A stretch of 64,000 nucleotides of DNA from positions 62,001-126,000 of the forward strand of contig NW_027017968.1 in NCBI RefSeq assembly GCF_032854445.1, in the 5' to 3' direction. Positions within the stretch are counted from its first letter, which is position 1; the number at the start of each line of letters is the position of its first letter. The notes beneath the pieces are model-generated. The model saw nothing but the letters and a program-made list of their open reading frames with translations. It did not search any database and had not been told where the DNA came from. This DNA is from Liolophura sinensis (lineage: Eukaryota; Mollusca; Polyplacophora; Chitonida; Chitonidae). Positions 1 to 9,010 of the stretch are shown here, piece after piece. The translations under genes and the position numbers were made by a program.

Positions 1-56
1 CTGTACAATCGCCACTGGTCATTACTATATTCAACTTTTGACTATAAGTTATGTGC

Positions 57-92
57 CCTTCGGTAGCTCAGAAGACCTGAAATCTTAGGGCG
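57..92 (+). other. tRNA-Tyr-like 5' segment inside the monomer (degenerate)
   Basis: Bases 57-71 read CCTTCGGTAGCTCAG. As recalled, eukaryotic tRNA-Tyr genes begin CCTTCGATAGCTCAG, a 14 of 15 match. Bases 74-92 then resemble the anticodon arm and its 3' side, including GACCTGAAATC and CTTAGGGC. The D-loop section expected between them is missing. No T-arm or Pol III B box (GGTTCGANNCC) follows at a usable distance, so this is not a working tRNA gene. Copies near 5000, 8300 and 9940 keep the same form. Most other monomers have TAGCCCAG and CTTTGGGC. It could be a tRNA-derived relic or a chance match. Confidence 0.3.
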
Positions 93-612
93 AAGCCCAT
101 TTAACTCACCCAGCAATTGTCTTACTTATAAGTGCAAGACAATCTCAATGTCTTTATCTACGTGTAGAAAAACCACACCATTTGTACATAAAAAACGCAA
201 GGTACTTGATACAGTCTGCTGTAAAAAGTACATCTAAACACTTACCCACATTTATAAGGTGCGAAAAGATGGGGAATTGGGCCAGGCATCGGCAGATGTT
301 AAATAATTGCAAATATCCCTGGTTTCCATGGAGTAAGAGCCGTTGCTGGGCACGTGATTATGACATAAATGATCATTGAATTGTCGCTACAGCCAAAAGT
401 ATTGGTCGGAGAGCTACGCGGTTTGCACCATTCGATTTCTCGTCACAAAATACGTCGGATTAGCCTCTTACTAGTAGCACTGGAACAGTTTTTCCACTTT
501 TGCATTTTTGCCTGGTCTTTTTGTTAATTGAAACCGGCTACACAGTACTCTGTACAATCGCGTCTGGTCAATACTATATTCAACTTTTGACTATAAATTA
601 TGTGCCCTTCGG

Positions 613-642
613 TAGCCCAGAAGACCTGAAATCTTTGGGCTA
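613..642 (+). other. Bulged stem-loop, 11-bp stem, 7-nt loop (one per monomer)
   Basis: The 5' arm TAGCCCAGAAGA (613-624) pairs with the 3' arm TCTTTGGGCTA (632-642), leaving one bulged G at 620 and a loop of CCTGAAA (625-631). All 11 pairs are Watson-Crick. Overlapping it, TGGGCT-A-AGCCCA offers an alternative short stem. Other monomers weaken the stem: CTTTCGGC creates a C-C mismatch, GGGCCAAG breaks the second pair, and TAGCTCAG gives a U-G wobble. I found no compensatory changes, so an RNA-level role is unproven. Confidence 0.6.
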
Positions 643-684
643 AGCCCATTTAACTCACCCAGCAATTGCCTTACTTCTAAGTGC

Positions 685-703
685 AAGACAATCTCAATGT
701 CTT
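685..703 (+). other. Small hairpin AAGACA / TGTCTT
   Basis: AAGACA (685-690) and TGTCTT (698-703) are perfect inverted repeats separated by seven bases, ATCTCAA. The element is present in nearly every monomer. The 6-bp deletions in four later monomers fall immediately after or within its right arm. Confidence 0.6.
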
Positions 704-841
704 TATCTACGTGTAGAAAAACCACACCATTTGTACGTGAAAAACACAAGGTACTTGATACAGCCTGCTGTAAAAAGTACAACTGAACACTGACCCACTT
801 CAGTAAGTTGCCAAAAGATGCGGAATTGAGCCAGGCATCGG

Positions 842-932
842 CAGCTGTTGAAAAATTGCAAATTTCCCTGGTTTCCATGGAGTAAGAGCCGTTGCTGGGC
901 ACGTGATTATGATATAAATGATCATTCAATTG
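842..932 (+). other. Cluster of five 6-bp palindromes
   Basis: CAGCTG (842), CCATGG (875, extended to TCCATGGA), CACGTG (900), TGATCA (919, extended to AATGATCATT) and CAATTG (927) lie within 91 bp without overlapping. About one or two such palindromes would be expected by chance. CACGTG is the canonical E-box / G-box core. The cluster persists in most monomers across the array. Short dyads are frequent in centromeric satellites that lack CENP-B boxes; any such role here is inference. Confidence 0.55.
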
Positions 933-1092
933 TCACTTCAGCCAAAAGTATTGGTCGGAGAGCAACGCGGTTTGCACCATTCGATTTCTCGTCACAAAAT
1001 ACGTCGGATTAGCCTCTTACCAGCAGCACTGGAACAGTTTTTCCACTTTTGCATTTTTACCTGGTCTTTTTGTTAATTGAAATCGGCTACAC

Positions 1093-1105
1093 TGTACTCT
1101 GTACA
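1093..1105 (+). other. Dyad TGTAC-TCT-GTACA at the chosen monomer junction
   Basis: The arms TGTAC and GTACA flank TCT, a 13-bp perfect dyad. TGTAC is also directly repeated (TGTAC TC TGTAC). Most monomers keep it. The CACGGTAC, ACAATAC and ACAGTAC variants shorten the left arm. Confidence 0.6.
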
Positions 1106-2424
1106 ATCGCGACTGGTCATTACTATATTCAACTTTTGACTATAAGTTATGTGCCCTTCGGTAGCCCAGAAGACCTGAAATCTTTGGGCCAAGCCCATTT
1201 AACTCACCCAGCAATTGTCTTACTTCTAAGTCCAAGACAATCTCAATGTCTTTATCTACGTGTAGAAAAACCACACCATTTGTACGTGAAAAACACAAGG
1301 TACTTGATACAGTCTGCTGTAAAAAGTACAACTAAACACTGACCCACATTTATAAGATGCCAAAAGATGCGGAATTGGGCCAGGCATCGGCAGCTGTTAA
1401 AAAATTGCAAATATCCCTGGTTTCCATGGAGTAAGAGCCGTTGCTGGGCACGTGATTATGACCTAAATGATCAGTCAATTGTCACTACAGCCAAAAGTAT
1501 TGGTCGGAGAGCAACGCGGTTTGCACCATTCGATTTCTCGTCACAAAATACGTCGGATTACCCTCTTACCAGCAGCACTGGAACAGTTTTTCCACTTTTG
1601 CATTTTTGCCTGGTCTTTTTGTTAATTGAAATCGGCTACACTGTACTCTGTACAATCGCGACTGGTCATTACTATATTCAACTTTTGACTATAAGTTATG
1701 TGCCCTTCGGTAGCCCAGAAGACGTCAAATCTTTGGGCTAAGCCCATTTAACTCACCCAGCAATTGTCTTACTTCTAAGTGCAAGACAATCTCAATGTCT
1801 TTATCTACGTGTAGAAAAACCACACCATTTGTACGTGAAAAACACCAGGTACTTGATACAGTCTGCTGTAAAAAGTACAACTGAACACTGACCCACTTCA
1901 GTAAGGTGCCAAAAGATGCGGAATTGAGCCAGGCATCGGCAGCTGTTGAAAAATTGCAAATATCCCTGGTTCCCATGGAGTAAGAGCCGTTGCTGGGCAC
2001 GTGATTATGACATAAATGATCAGTCAGTTGTCACTACAGCCAAAAGTATTGGTCGGAGAGCAACGCGGTTTGCACCATTCGATTTCTCGTCACAAAATAC
2101 GTCGGATGAGCCTCCTACCAGCAGCACTGGAACAGTTTTTCCACTTTTGCATTTTTGCCTGGTCTTTTTGTTAATTGAAATCGGCTACACTGTACTCTGT
2201 ACAATCGCGACTGGTCATTACTATATTCAACTTTTGACTATAAGTTATGTGCCCTTCGGTAGCCCAGAAGACCTCAAATCTTTCGGCCAAGCCCATTTAT
2301 CTCGCCCAGCAATTGCCTTACTTCTAAGTGCAAGACAATCTCAATGTCTTTATCTACGTGTAGAAAAACCACACCATTTGTACGTGATAAACACAAGGTA
2401 CTTGATACAGTCTGCTGTAAAAAG

Positions 2425-4530
2425 TACGACTGAACACTGACCCACTTCAGTAAGGTGCCAAAAGATGCGGAATTGAGCCAGGCATCGGCAGCTGTTGAAA
2501 AATTGCAAATTTGCCTGGTTTCCATGGAGTAAGAGCCGTTGCTGGTCACGTGATTATGACATAAATGATCATTCATTTGTCGCTACAGCCAAAAGTATTT
2601 GTCGGAGAGCAACGCGGATTGCACCATTCAATTTCTCGTCACAAAATACGTCGGATTAGCCTCTTACCAGCAGCACTGGAACAGTTTTTCCACTTTTGCA
2701 TTTTTACCTGGTCTTTTTGTTAATTAAAATCGGCTACACTGTACTCTGTACAATCGCGACTGGTCATTACTATATTCAACTTTTGACTATAAGTTATGTG
2801 CCCTTCGGTAGCCCAGAAGACCTGAAATCTTTGGGCTAAGCCCATTTAACTCACCCAGCAATTGTCTTACTTCTAAGTCCAAGACAATCTCAATGTCTTT
2901 ATCTACGTGTAGAAAAACCACACCATTTGTACATAAAAAACACAAGGTACTTGATACAGTCTGCTGTAAAAAGTACAACTAAACACTGACCCACATTTAT
3001 AAGATGCCAAAAGATGCGGAATTGGGCCAGCCATCGGCAGCTGTTAAAAAATTGCAAATATCCCTGGTTTCCATGGAGTAAGAGCCGTTGCTGGGCACGT
3101 GATTATGACATAAATGATCAGTCAATTGTCACTACAGGCAAAAGTATTGGTCGGAGAGCAACGCGGTTTGCACCATTCGATTTCTCGTCACAAAATACGT
3201 CGGATTAGCCTCTTACCAGCAGCACTGGAACAGTTTTTCCACTTTTGCATTTTTACCTGGTCTTTTTGTTAATTGAAATCGGCTACACTGTACTCTGTAC
3301 AATCGCGACTGGTCATTACTATATTCAACTTTTGACTATAAGTTATGTGCCCTTCGGTAGCCCAGAAGACCTGAAATCTTTGGGCTAAGCCCATTTAACT
3401 CACCCAGCAATTGTCTTACTTCTAAGTGCAAGACAATCTCAATGTCTTTATCTACGTGTAGAAAAACCAGACCATTTGTACGTGAAAAACACAAGGTACT
3501 TGATACAGTCTGCTGTAAAAAGTACAACTGAACACTGACCCACTTCAGTAAGGTGCCAAAAGATGCGGAATTGAGCCAGGCATCGGCAGCTGTTGAGAAA
3601 TTGCAAATTTGCCTGGTTTCCATGGAGTAAGAGCCGTTGCTGGTCACGTGATTATGACATAAATGATCATTCAATTGTCGCTACAGCCAAAAGTATTTGT
3701 CGGAGAGCAACGCGGATTGCACCATTCAATTTCTCGTCACAAAATACGTCGGATTAGCCTCTTACCAGCAGCACTGGAACAGTTTTTCCAACTTTGCATT
3801 TTTACCTGGTCTTTTTGTTAATTAAAACCGGCTACACTGTACTCTGTACAATCGCGACTGGTCATTACTATATTCAAGTTTTGACTATAAGTTATGTGCC
3901 CTTCGGTAGCCCAGAAGACCTGAAATCTTTGGGCTAAGCCCATTTAACTCACCCAGCAATTGTCTTACTTCTAAGTCCAAGACAATCTCAATGTCTTTAT
4001 CTACGTGTAGAAAAACCACACCATTTGTACATAAAAAACACAAGGTACTTGATACAGTCTGCTGTAAAAAGTACAACTAAACACTGACCCACATTTATAA
4101 GATGCCAAAAGATGCGGAATTGGGCCAGCCATCGGCAGTTGTTAAAAAATTGCAAATATCCCTGGTTTCCATGGAGTAAGAGCCGTTGCTGGGCACGTGA
4201 TTATGACATAAATGATCAGTCAGTTGTCACTACAGGCAAAAGTATTGGTCGGAGAGCAACGCGGTTTGCACCATTCGATTTCTCGTCACAAAATACGTCG
4301 GATTAGCCTCTTACCAGCAGCACTGGAACAGTTTTTCCACTTTTGCATTTTTGCCTGGTCTTTTTGTTAATTGAAATCGGCTACACTGTACTCTGTACAA
4401 TCGCGACTGGTCATTACTATATTCAACTTTTGACTATAAGTTATGTGCCCTTCGGTAGCCCAGAAGACCTGAAATCTTTGGGCTAAGCCCATTTAACTCA
4501 CCCAGCAATTGTCTTACTTCTCAGTCCAAG
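2425..4530 (+). repeat. Dimeric higher-order repeat, 1098-bp period
   Basis: About 2425-3440 and 3523-4530 match at an offset of 1098 bp, exactly two monomers. Shared private variants include AATTTGCCTGG instead of AATTTCCCTGG (near 2507 and 3605), CTGGTCACGTG, GTATTTGTCGG, GCGGATTGCACCATTCAA, and the GATCAGTCA variant in the partner monomer (near 3117 and 4215). The two copies differ by a handful of substitutions. The ends are approximate because flanking monomers are themselves similar. This is the expected product of one unequal exchange two monomers out of register. Confidence 0.8.
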
Positions 4531-5720
4531 ACAATCTCAATGTCTTTATCTACGTGTAGAAAAACCACACCATTTGTACATAAAAAACACAAGGTACTTG
4601 ATACAGTCTGCTGTAAAAAGTACAACTGACCACAGACCCACATTTATTAGGTGCCAAAAGATGCGGAATTGGGCCAGGTATCGGCAGCTGTTGAAAAATT
4701 GCAAATTTCCCTGGTTTCCATGGAGTAAGAGCCGTTGCTGTGCACGTGATTATGACATAAATGATCATTCAATTGTCGCTACAGGCAAAAGTATTGGTCG
4801 GAGAGCAACGCAGTTTGCACCATTCGATTTCTCGTCACAAAATACGTCGGATTAGCCTCTTACCAGCAGCACTGGAACAGTTTTTCCACTTTTGCATTTT
4901 TGCCTGGTCTTTTTGTTAATTGAAACCGGCTACACAATACTCTGTACAATCGCGACTGGTCATTACTATATTCAACTTTTGACTATAAGTTATGTGCCCT
5001 TCGGTAGCTCAGAAGACCTGAAATCTTAGGGCCAAGCCCATTTAACTCACCCAGCAATTGTCTTACTTATAAGTGCAAGACAATCTCAATGTCTTTATCT
5101 ACGTGTAGAAAAACCAGACCATTTGTACATAAAAAACGCAAGGTACTTGATACAGTCTGCTGTAAAAAGTACAACTAAACACTTACCCACATTTATAAGG
5201 TGCGAAAAGATGGGGAATTGGGCCAGGCATCGGCAGATGTTAATTAATTGCAAATATCCCTGGTTTCCATGGAGTAAGAGCCGTTGCTGGGCACGTGATT
5301 ATGACAAAAATGATCATTGAATTGTCGCTACAGCCAAATGTATTGGTCGGAGAGCTACGCGGTTTGCACCATTCGATTTCTCGTCACAAAATACGTCGGA
5401 TTAGCCTCTTACTAGTAGCACTGGAACAGTTTTTCCACTTTTGCATTTTTGCCTGGTCTTTTTGTTAATTGAAACCGGCTACACAATACTCTGTACAATC
5501 GCGACTGGTCATTACTATATTCAACTTTTGACTATAAGTTATGTGCCCTTCGGTAGCCCAGAAGACCTGAAATCTTTGGGCTAAGCCCATTTATCTCACC
5601 CAGCAATTGCCTTACTTCTAAGTGCAAGACAATCTCAATGTCTTTATCTACGTGTAGAAAAACCACACCATTTGTACGTGAAAAACACAAGGTACTTGAT
5701 ACAGTCTGCTGTAAAAAGTA
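4345..5720 (+). repeat. Displaced duplicate, left copy (partner 7640-9010)
   Basis: Monomers 9 to 11 (starts 4393, 4942, 5491) match monomers 15 to 17 (7687, 8236, 8784) at an offset of 3294 bp, six monomers. Both copies share TTCTCAGTCCAAG, the GACCACAGACCC plus TTATTAGG combination, TAGCTCAG with CTTAGGGCC, and GTTAATTAATTGC. Similarity falls off in monomer 11, where this copy has CACATGAATAAGG and the partner has CACTTCAGTAAGG. Monomers 12-14 between the two copies have no such partners. Ends are approximate. Confidence 0.75.
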
Positions 5721-7639
5721 CAACTGAACACTGACCCACATGAATAAGGTGCCAAAAGATGCGGAATTGAGCCAGGCATCGGCAGCTGTTGAAAAATTGC
5801 AAATTTCCCTGGTTTCCATGGAGTAAGAGCCGTTGCTGGGCACGTGATTATGATATAAATGATCATTCAATTGTCACTTCAGCCAAAAGTATTGGTCGGA
5901 GAGCAACGCGGTTTGCACCATTCGATTTCTCGTCACAAAATACGTCGGATTAGCCTCTTACCAGCAGCACTGGAACAGTTTTTCCACTTTTGCATTTTTA
6001 CCTGGTCTTTTTGTTAATTGAAATCGGCTACACTGTACTCTGTACAATCGCGAGTGGTCATTGCTATATTCAACTTTTGACTATAAGTTATGTGCCCTTC
6101 GGTAGCCCAGAAGACCTGAAATCTTTGTGCTCAGCCCATTTATCTCACCCAGCAATTGCCTTACTTCTAAGTGCAAGACAATCTCAATGTCTTTATCTAC
6201 GTGTAGAAAAACCACACCATTTGTACGTGAAAAACACAAGGTACTTGATACAGTCTGCTGTAAAAACTACAACTGAACACTGACCCACTTCAGTAAGTTG
6301 CCAAAAGATGCGGAATTGAGCCAGGCATCGGCAGCTGTTGAAAAATTGCAAATTTCCCTGGTTTCCATGGAGTAAGAGCCGTTGCTGGGCACGTGATTAT
6401 GACATAAATGATCATTCAATTGTCGCTACAGCCAAAAGTATTGGTCGGAGAGCAACGCGGATTGCACCATTCGATTTCTCGTCACAAAATACGTCGGATT
6501 AGCCTCTTACCATCAGCACTGGAACAGTTTTTCCACTTTTGCATTTTTGCCTGGTCTTTTTGTTAATTGAAATCGGCTACACTGTACTCTGTACAATCGC
6601 GACTGGTCATTACTATATTCAACTTTTGACTATAAGTTATGTGCCCTTCGGTAGCCCAGAAGACCTGAAATCTTTGGGCCAAGCCCATTTAACTCACCCA
6701 GCAATTGTCTTACTTCTAAGTCCAAGACAATCTCAATGTCTTTATCTATGTGTAGAAAAACCAGACCATTTGTACATAAAAAACGCAAGGTACTTGATAC
6801 AGTCTGCTGTAAAAAGTACAACTAAACACTTACCCACTTCAGTAAGGTGCCAAAAGATGCGGAATTGAGCCAGGCATCGGCAGCTGTTAAAAAATTGTAA
6901 AGTTCCCTGGTTTCCATGGAGTAAGAGCCGTTGCTGGGCACGTGATTGTGACATAAATGATCATTCAATTGTCACTACAGGCAAAAGTATTAGTCGGAGA
7001 GCAACGCGGTTTGCACCATTCGATTTCTCGTCACAAAATACGTCGGATTAGCCTCTTACCAGCAGCACTGGAACAGTTTTTCCACTTTTGCATTTTTACC
7101 TGGTCTTTTTGTTAATTGAAATCGGCTACACTGTACTCTGTACAATCGCGACTGGTCATTACTATATTCAACTTTTGACTATAAGTTATGTGCCCTTCGG
7201 TAGCCCAGAAGACGTCAAATCTTTGGGCTAAGCCCATTTAACTCACCCAGCAATTGTCTTACTACTAAGTCGAAGACAATCTCAATGTCTTTATCTACGT
7301 GTAGAAAAACCACACCATTTGTACGTGAAAAACAGAAGGTACTTGATACAGTCTGCTGTAAAAAGTACAACTGAACACTGACCCACTTCAGTAAGGTGCC
7401 AAAAGATGCGGAATTGAGCCAGGCATCGGCAGCTGTTGAAAAATTGCAAATTTCCCTGGTTTCCATGGAGTAAGAGCCGTTGCTGGGCACGTGATTATGA
7501 CATCAATGATCATTCAATTGTCGCTACAGCCAAAAGTATTGGTCGGAGAGCAACGCGGTTTGCACCATTCGATTTCTCGTCACAAAATACGTCGGATTAG
7601 TTTCTTACCAGCAGCACTGGAACAGTTTTTCCACTTTTG

Positions 7640-9010
7640 CATTTTTACCTGGTCTTTTTGTTAATTGAAATCGGCTACACTGTACTCTGTACAATCGCGA
7701 CTGGTCATTACTATATTCAACTTTTGACTATAAGTTATGTGCCCTTCGGTAGCCCAGAAGACCTGAAATCTTTGGGCTAAGCCCATTTAACTCACCCAGC
7801 AATTGTCTTACTTCTCAGTCCAAGACAATCTCAATGTCTTTATCTACGTGTAGAAAAACCACACCATTTGTACATAAAAAACACAAGGTACTTGATACAG
7901 TCTGCTGTAAAAAGTACAACTGACCACAGACCCACATTTATTAGGTGCCAAAAGATGCGGAATTGGGCCAGGTATCGGCAGCTGTTGAAAAATTGCAAAT
8001 TTCCCTGGTTTCCATGGAGTAAGAGCCGTTGCTGTGCACGTGATTATGACATAAATGATCATTCAATTGTCGCTACAGGCAAAAGTATTGGTCGCAGAGC
8101 AACGCGGTTTGCACCATTCGATTTCTCGTCACAAAATACGTCGGATTAGCCTCTTACCAGCAGCACTGGAACAGTTTTTCCACTTTTGCATTTTTGCCTG
8201 GTCTTTTTGTTAATTGAAACCGGCTACACAATACTCTGTACAATCGCGACTGGTCATTACTATATTCAACTTTTGACTATAAGTTATGTGCCCTTCGGTA
8301 GCTCAGAAGACCTGAAATCTTAGGGCCAAGCCCATTTAACTCACCCAGCAATTGTCTTACTTATAAGTGCAAGACAATCTCAATGTCTTTATCTACGTGT
8401 AGAAAAACCAGACCATTTGTACATAAAAAACGCAAGGTACTAGATACAGTCTGCTGTAAAAAGTACAACTAAACACTTACCCACATTTATAAGGTGCGAA
8501 AAGATGGGGAATTGGGCCAGGCATCGGCAGATGTTAATTAATTGCAAATATCCCTGGTTTCCATGGAGTAAGAGCCGTTGCTGGGCACGTGATTATGACA
8601 AAAATGATCATTGAATTGTCGCTACAGCCAAAAGTATTGGTCGGAGAGCTACGCGGTTTGCACCATTCGATTTCTCGTCACAAAATACGTCGGATTAGCC
8701 TCTTACTAGTAGCACTGGAACAGTTTTTCCACTTTTGCATTTTTGCCTGGTCTTTTTGTTAATTGAAACGGCTACACAATACTCTGTACAATCGCGACTG
8801 GTCATTACTATATTCAACTTTTGACTATAAGTTATGTGCCCTTCGGTAGCCAGAAGACCTGAAATCTTGGGCTAAGCCCATTTATCTCACCCAGCAATTG
8901 CCTACTTCTAAGTGCAAGACAATCTCAATGTCTTTATCTACGTGTAGAAAAACCACACCATTTGTACGTGAAAAACACAAGGTACTTGATACAGTCTGCT
9001 GTAAAAAGTA
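7640..9010 (+). repeat. Displaced duplicate, right copy (partner 4345-5720)
   Basis: This is the right-hand partner of the six-monomer-offset duplication. It agrees with the left copy closely up to about 8760. After that its third monomer starts to show one-base deletions (GAAACGGC near 8768, GTAGCCAGAAG near 8850). Those deletions belong to the indel-rich tract that begins there and are probably not part of the original duplicate. Confidence 0.72.

Larger units (their letters stand above)
550..1098 (+). repeat. Reference monomer (copy 2) with internal landmarks
   Basis: This copy is used to place landmarks. In order: start motif at 550; TATA-like CTATAA at 591-596; bulged stem-loop at 613-642; a second small hairpin at 685-703; two TACGTG motifs at 708-713 and 734-739, each followed by an A5 tract (717-721 and 740-744); a third A5 tract at 772-776; a multi-allelic box near 785-810; palindromes CAGCTG 842-847, CCATGG 875-880, CACGTG 900-905, TGATCA 919-924 and CAATTG 927-932; and a T-rich 3' section from about 1030. 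The stretches around CCATGG and around the start motif look the least variable across copies. Copies differ here mostly by one-base changes, so the same landmarks lie at multiples of 549 bp wherever phase is kept. Confidence 0.9.
1..8783 (+). repeat. Regular block A, monomers 1-16, strict 549-bp phase
   Basis: Monomers start at 1 + 549n, up to 8236, with 15 consecutive spacings of exactly 549 bp. Differences between copies are substitutions only. The first deviation is a missing C in the GAAACCGGC stretch near 8768. Three monomer lineages recur. Copies 1, 10 and 16 carry TAGCTCAG and a CTTAGGG variant. Copies 2, 11 and 17 share their first halves. Copies 5 and 7 share CTGGTCACGTG together with GCGGATTGC. 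No gene is present: every forward or reverse frame is closed by stops that recur once per monomer. Confidence 0.93.

Noticed and set aside
57-420. Functional tRNA or Pol III gene with A and B boxes
   Set aside because: An A-box-like TAGCTCAGAAG exists, but the nearest B-box-like stretch, CATTCGATTTC, is a poor match and more than 300 bp away. There is no cloverleaf 3' half.
585-600. TATA box as a promoter in each unit
   Set aside because: CTATAAGTT (CTATAAATT in copy 2) resembles a TATA box, but there is no supporting element, reading frame or transcript evidence, and such strings are common in AT-rich DNA.
550-1098. CENP-B box
   Set aside because: TTCG occurs, but never in the spaced TTCGNNNNANNCGGG pattern. 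CGGG is essentially absent from the consensus unit on either strand.
550-1098. Internal 183-bp sub-repeats (ancestral trimer)
   Set aside because: 549 is 3 x 183, but sections 183 bp apart show no similarity by eye. Only a short TACGTG plus A5 motif is duplicated, 26 bp apart.
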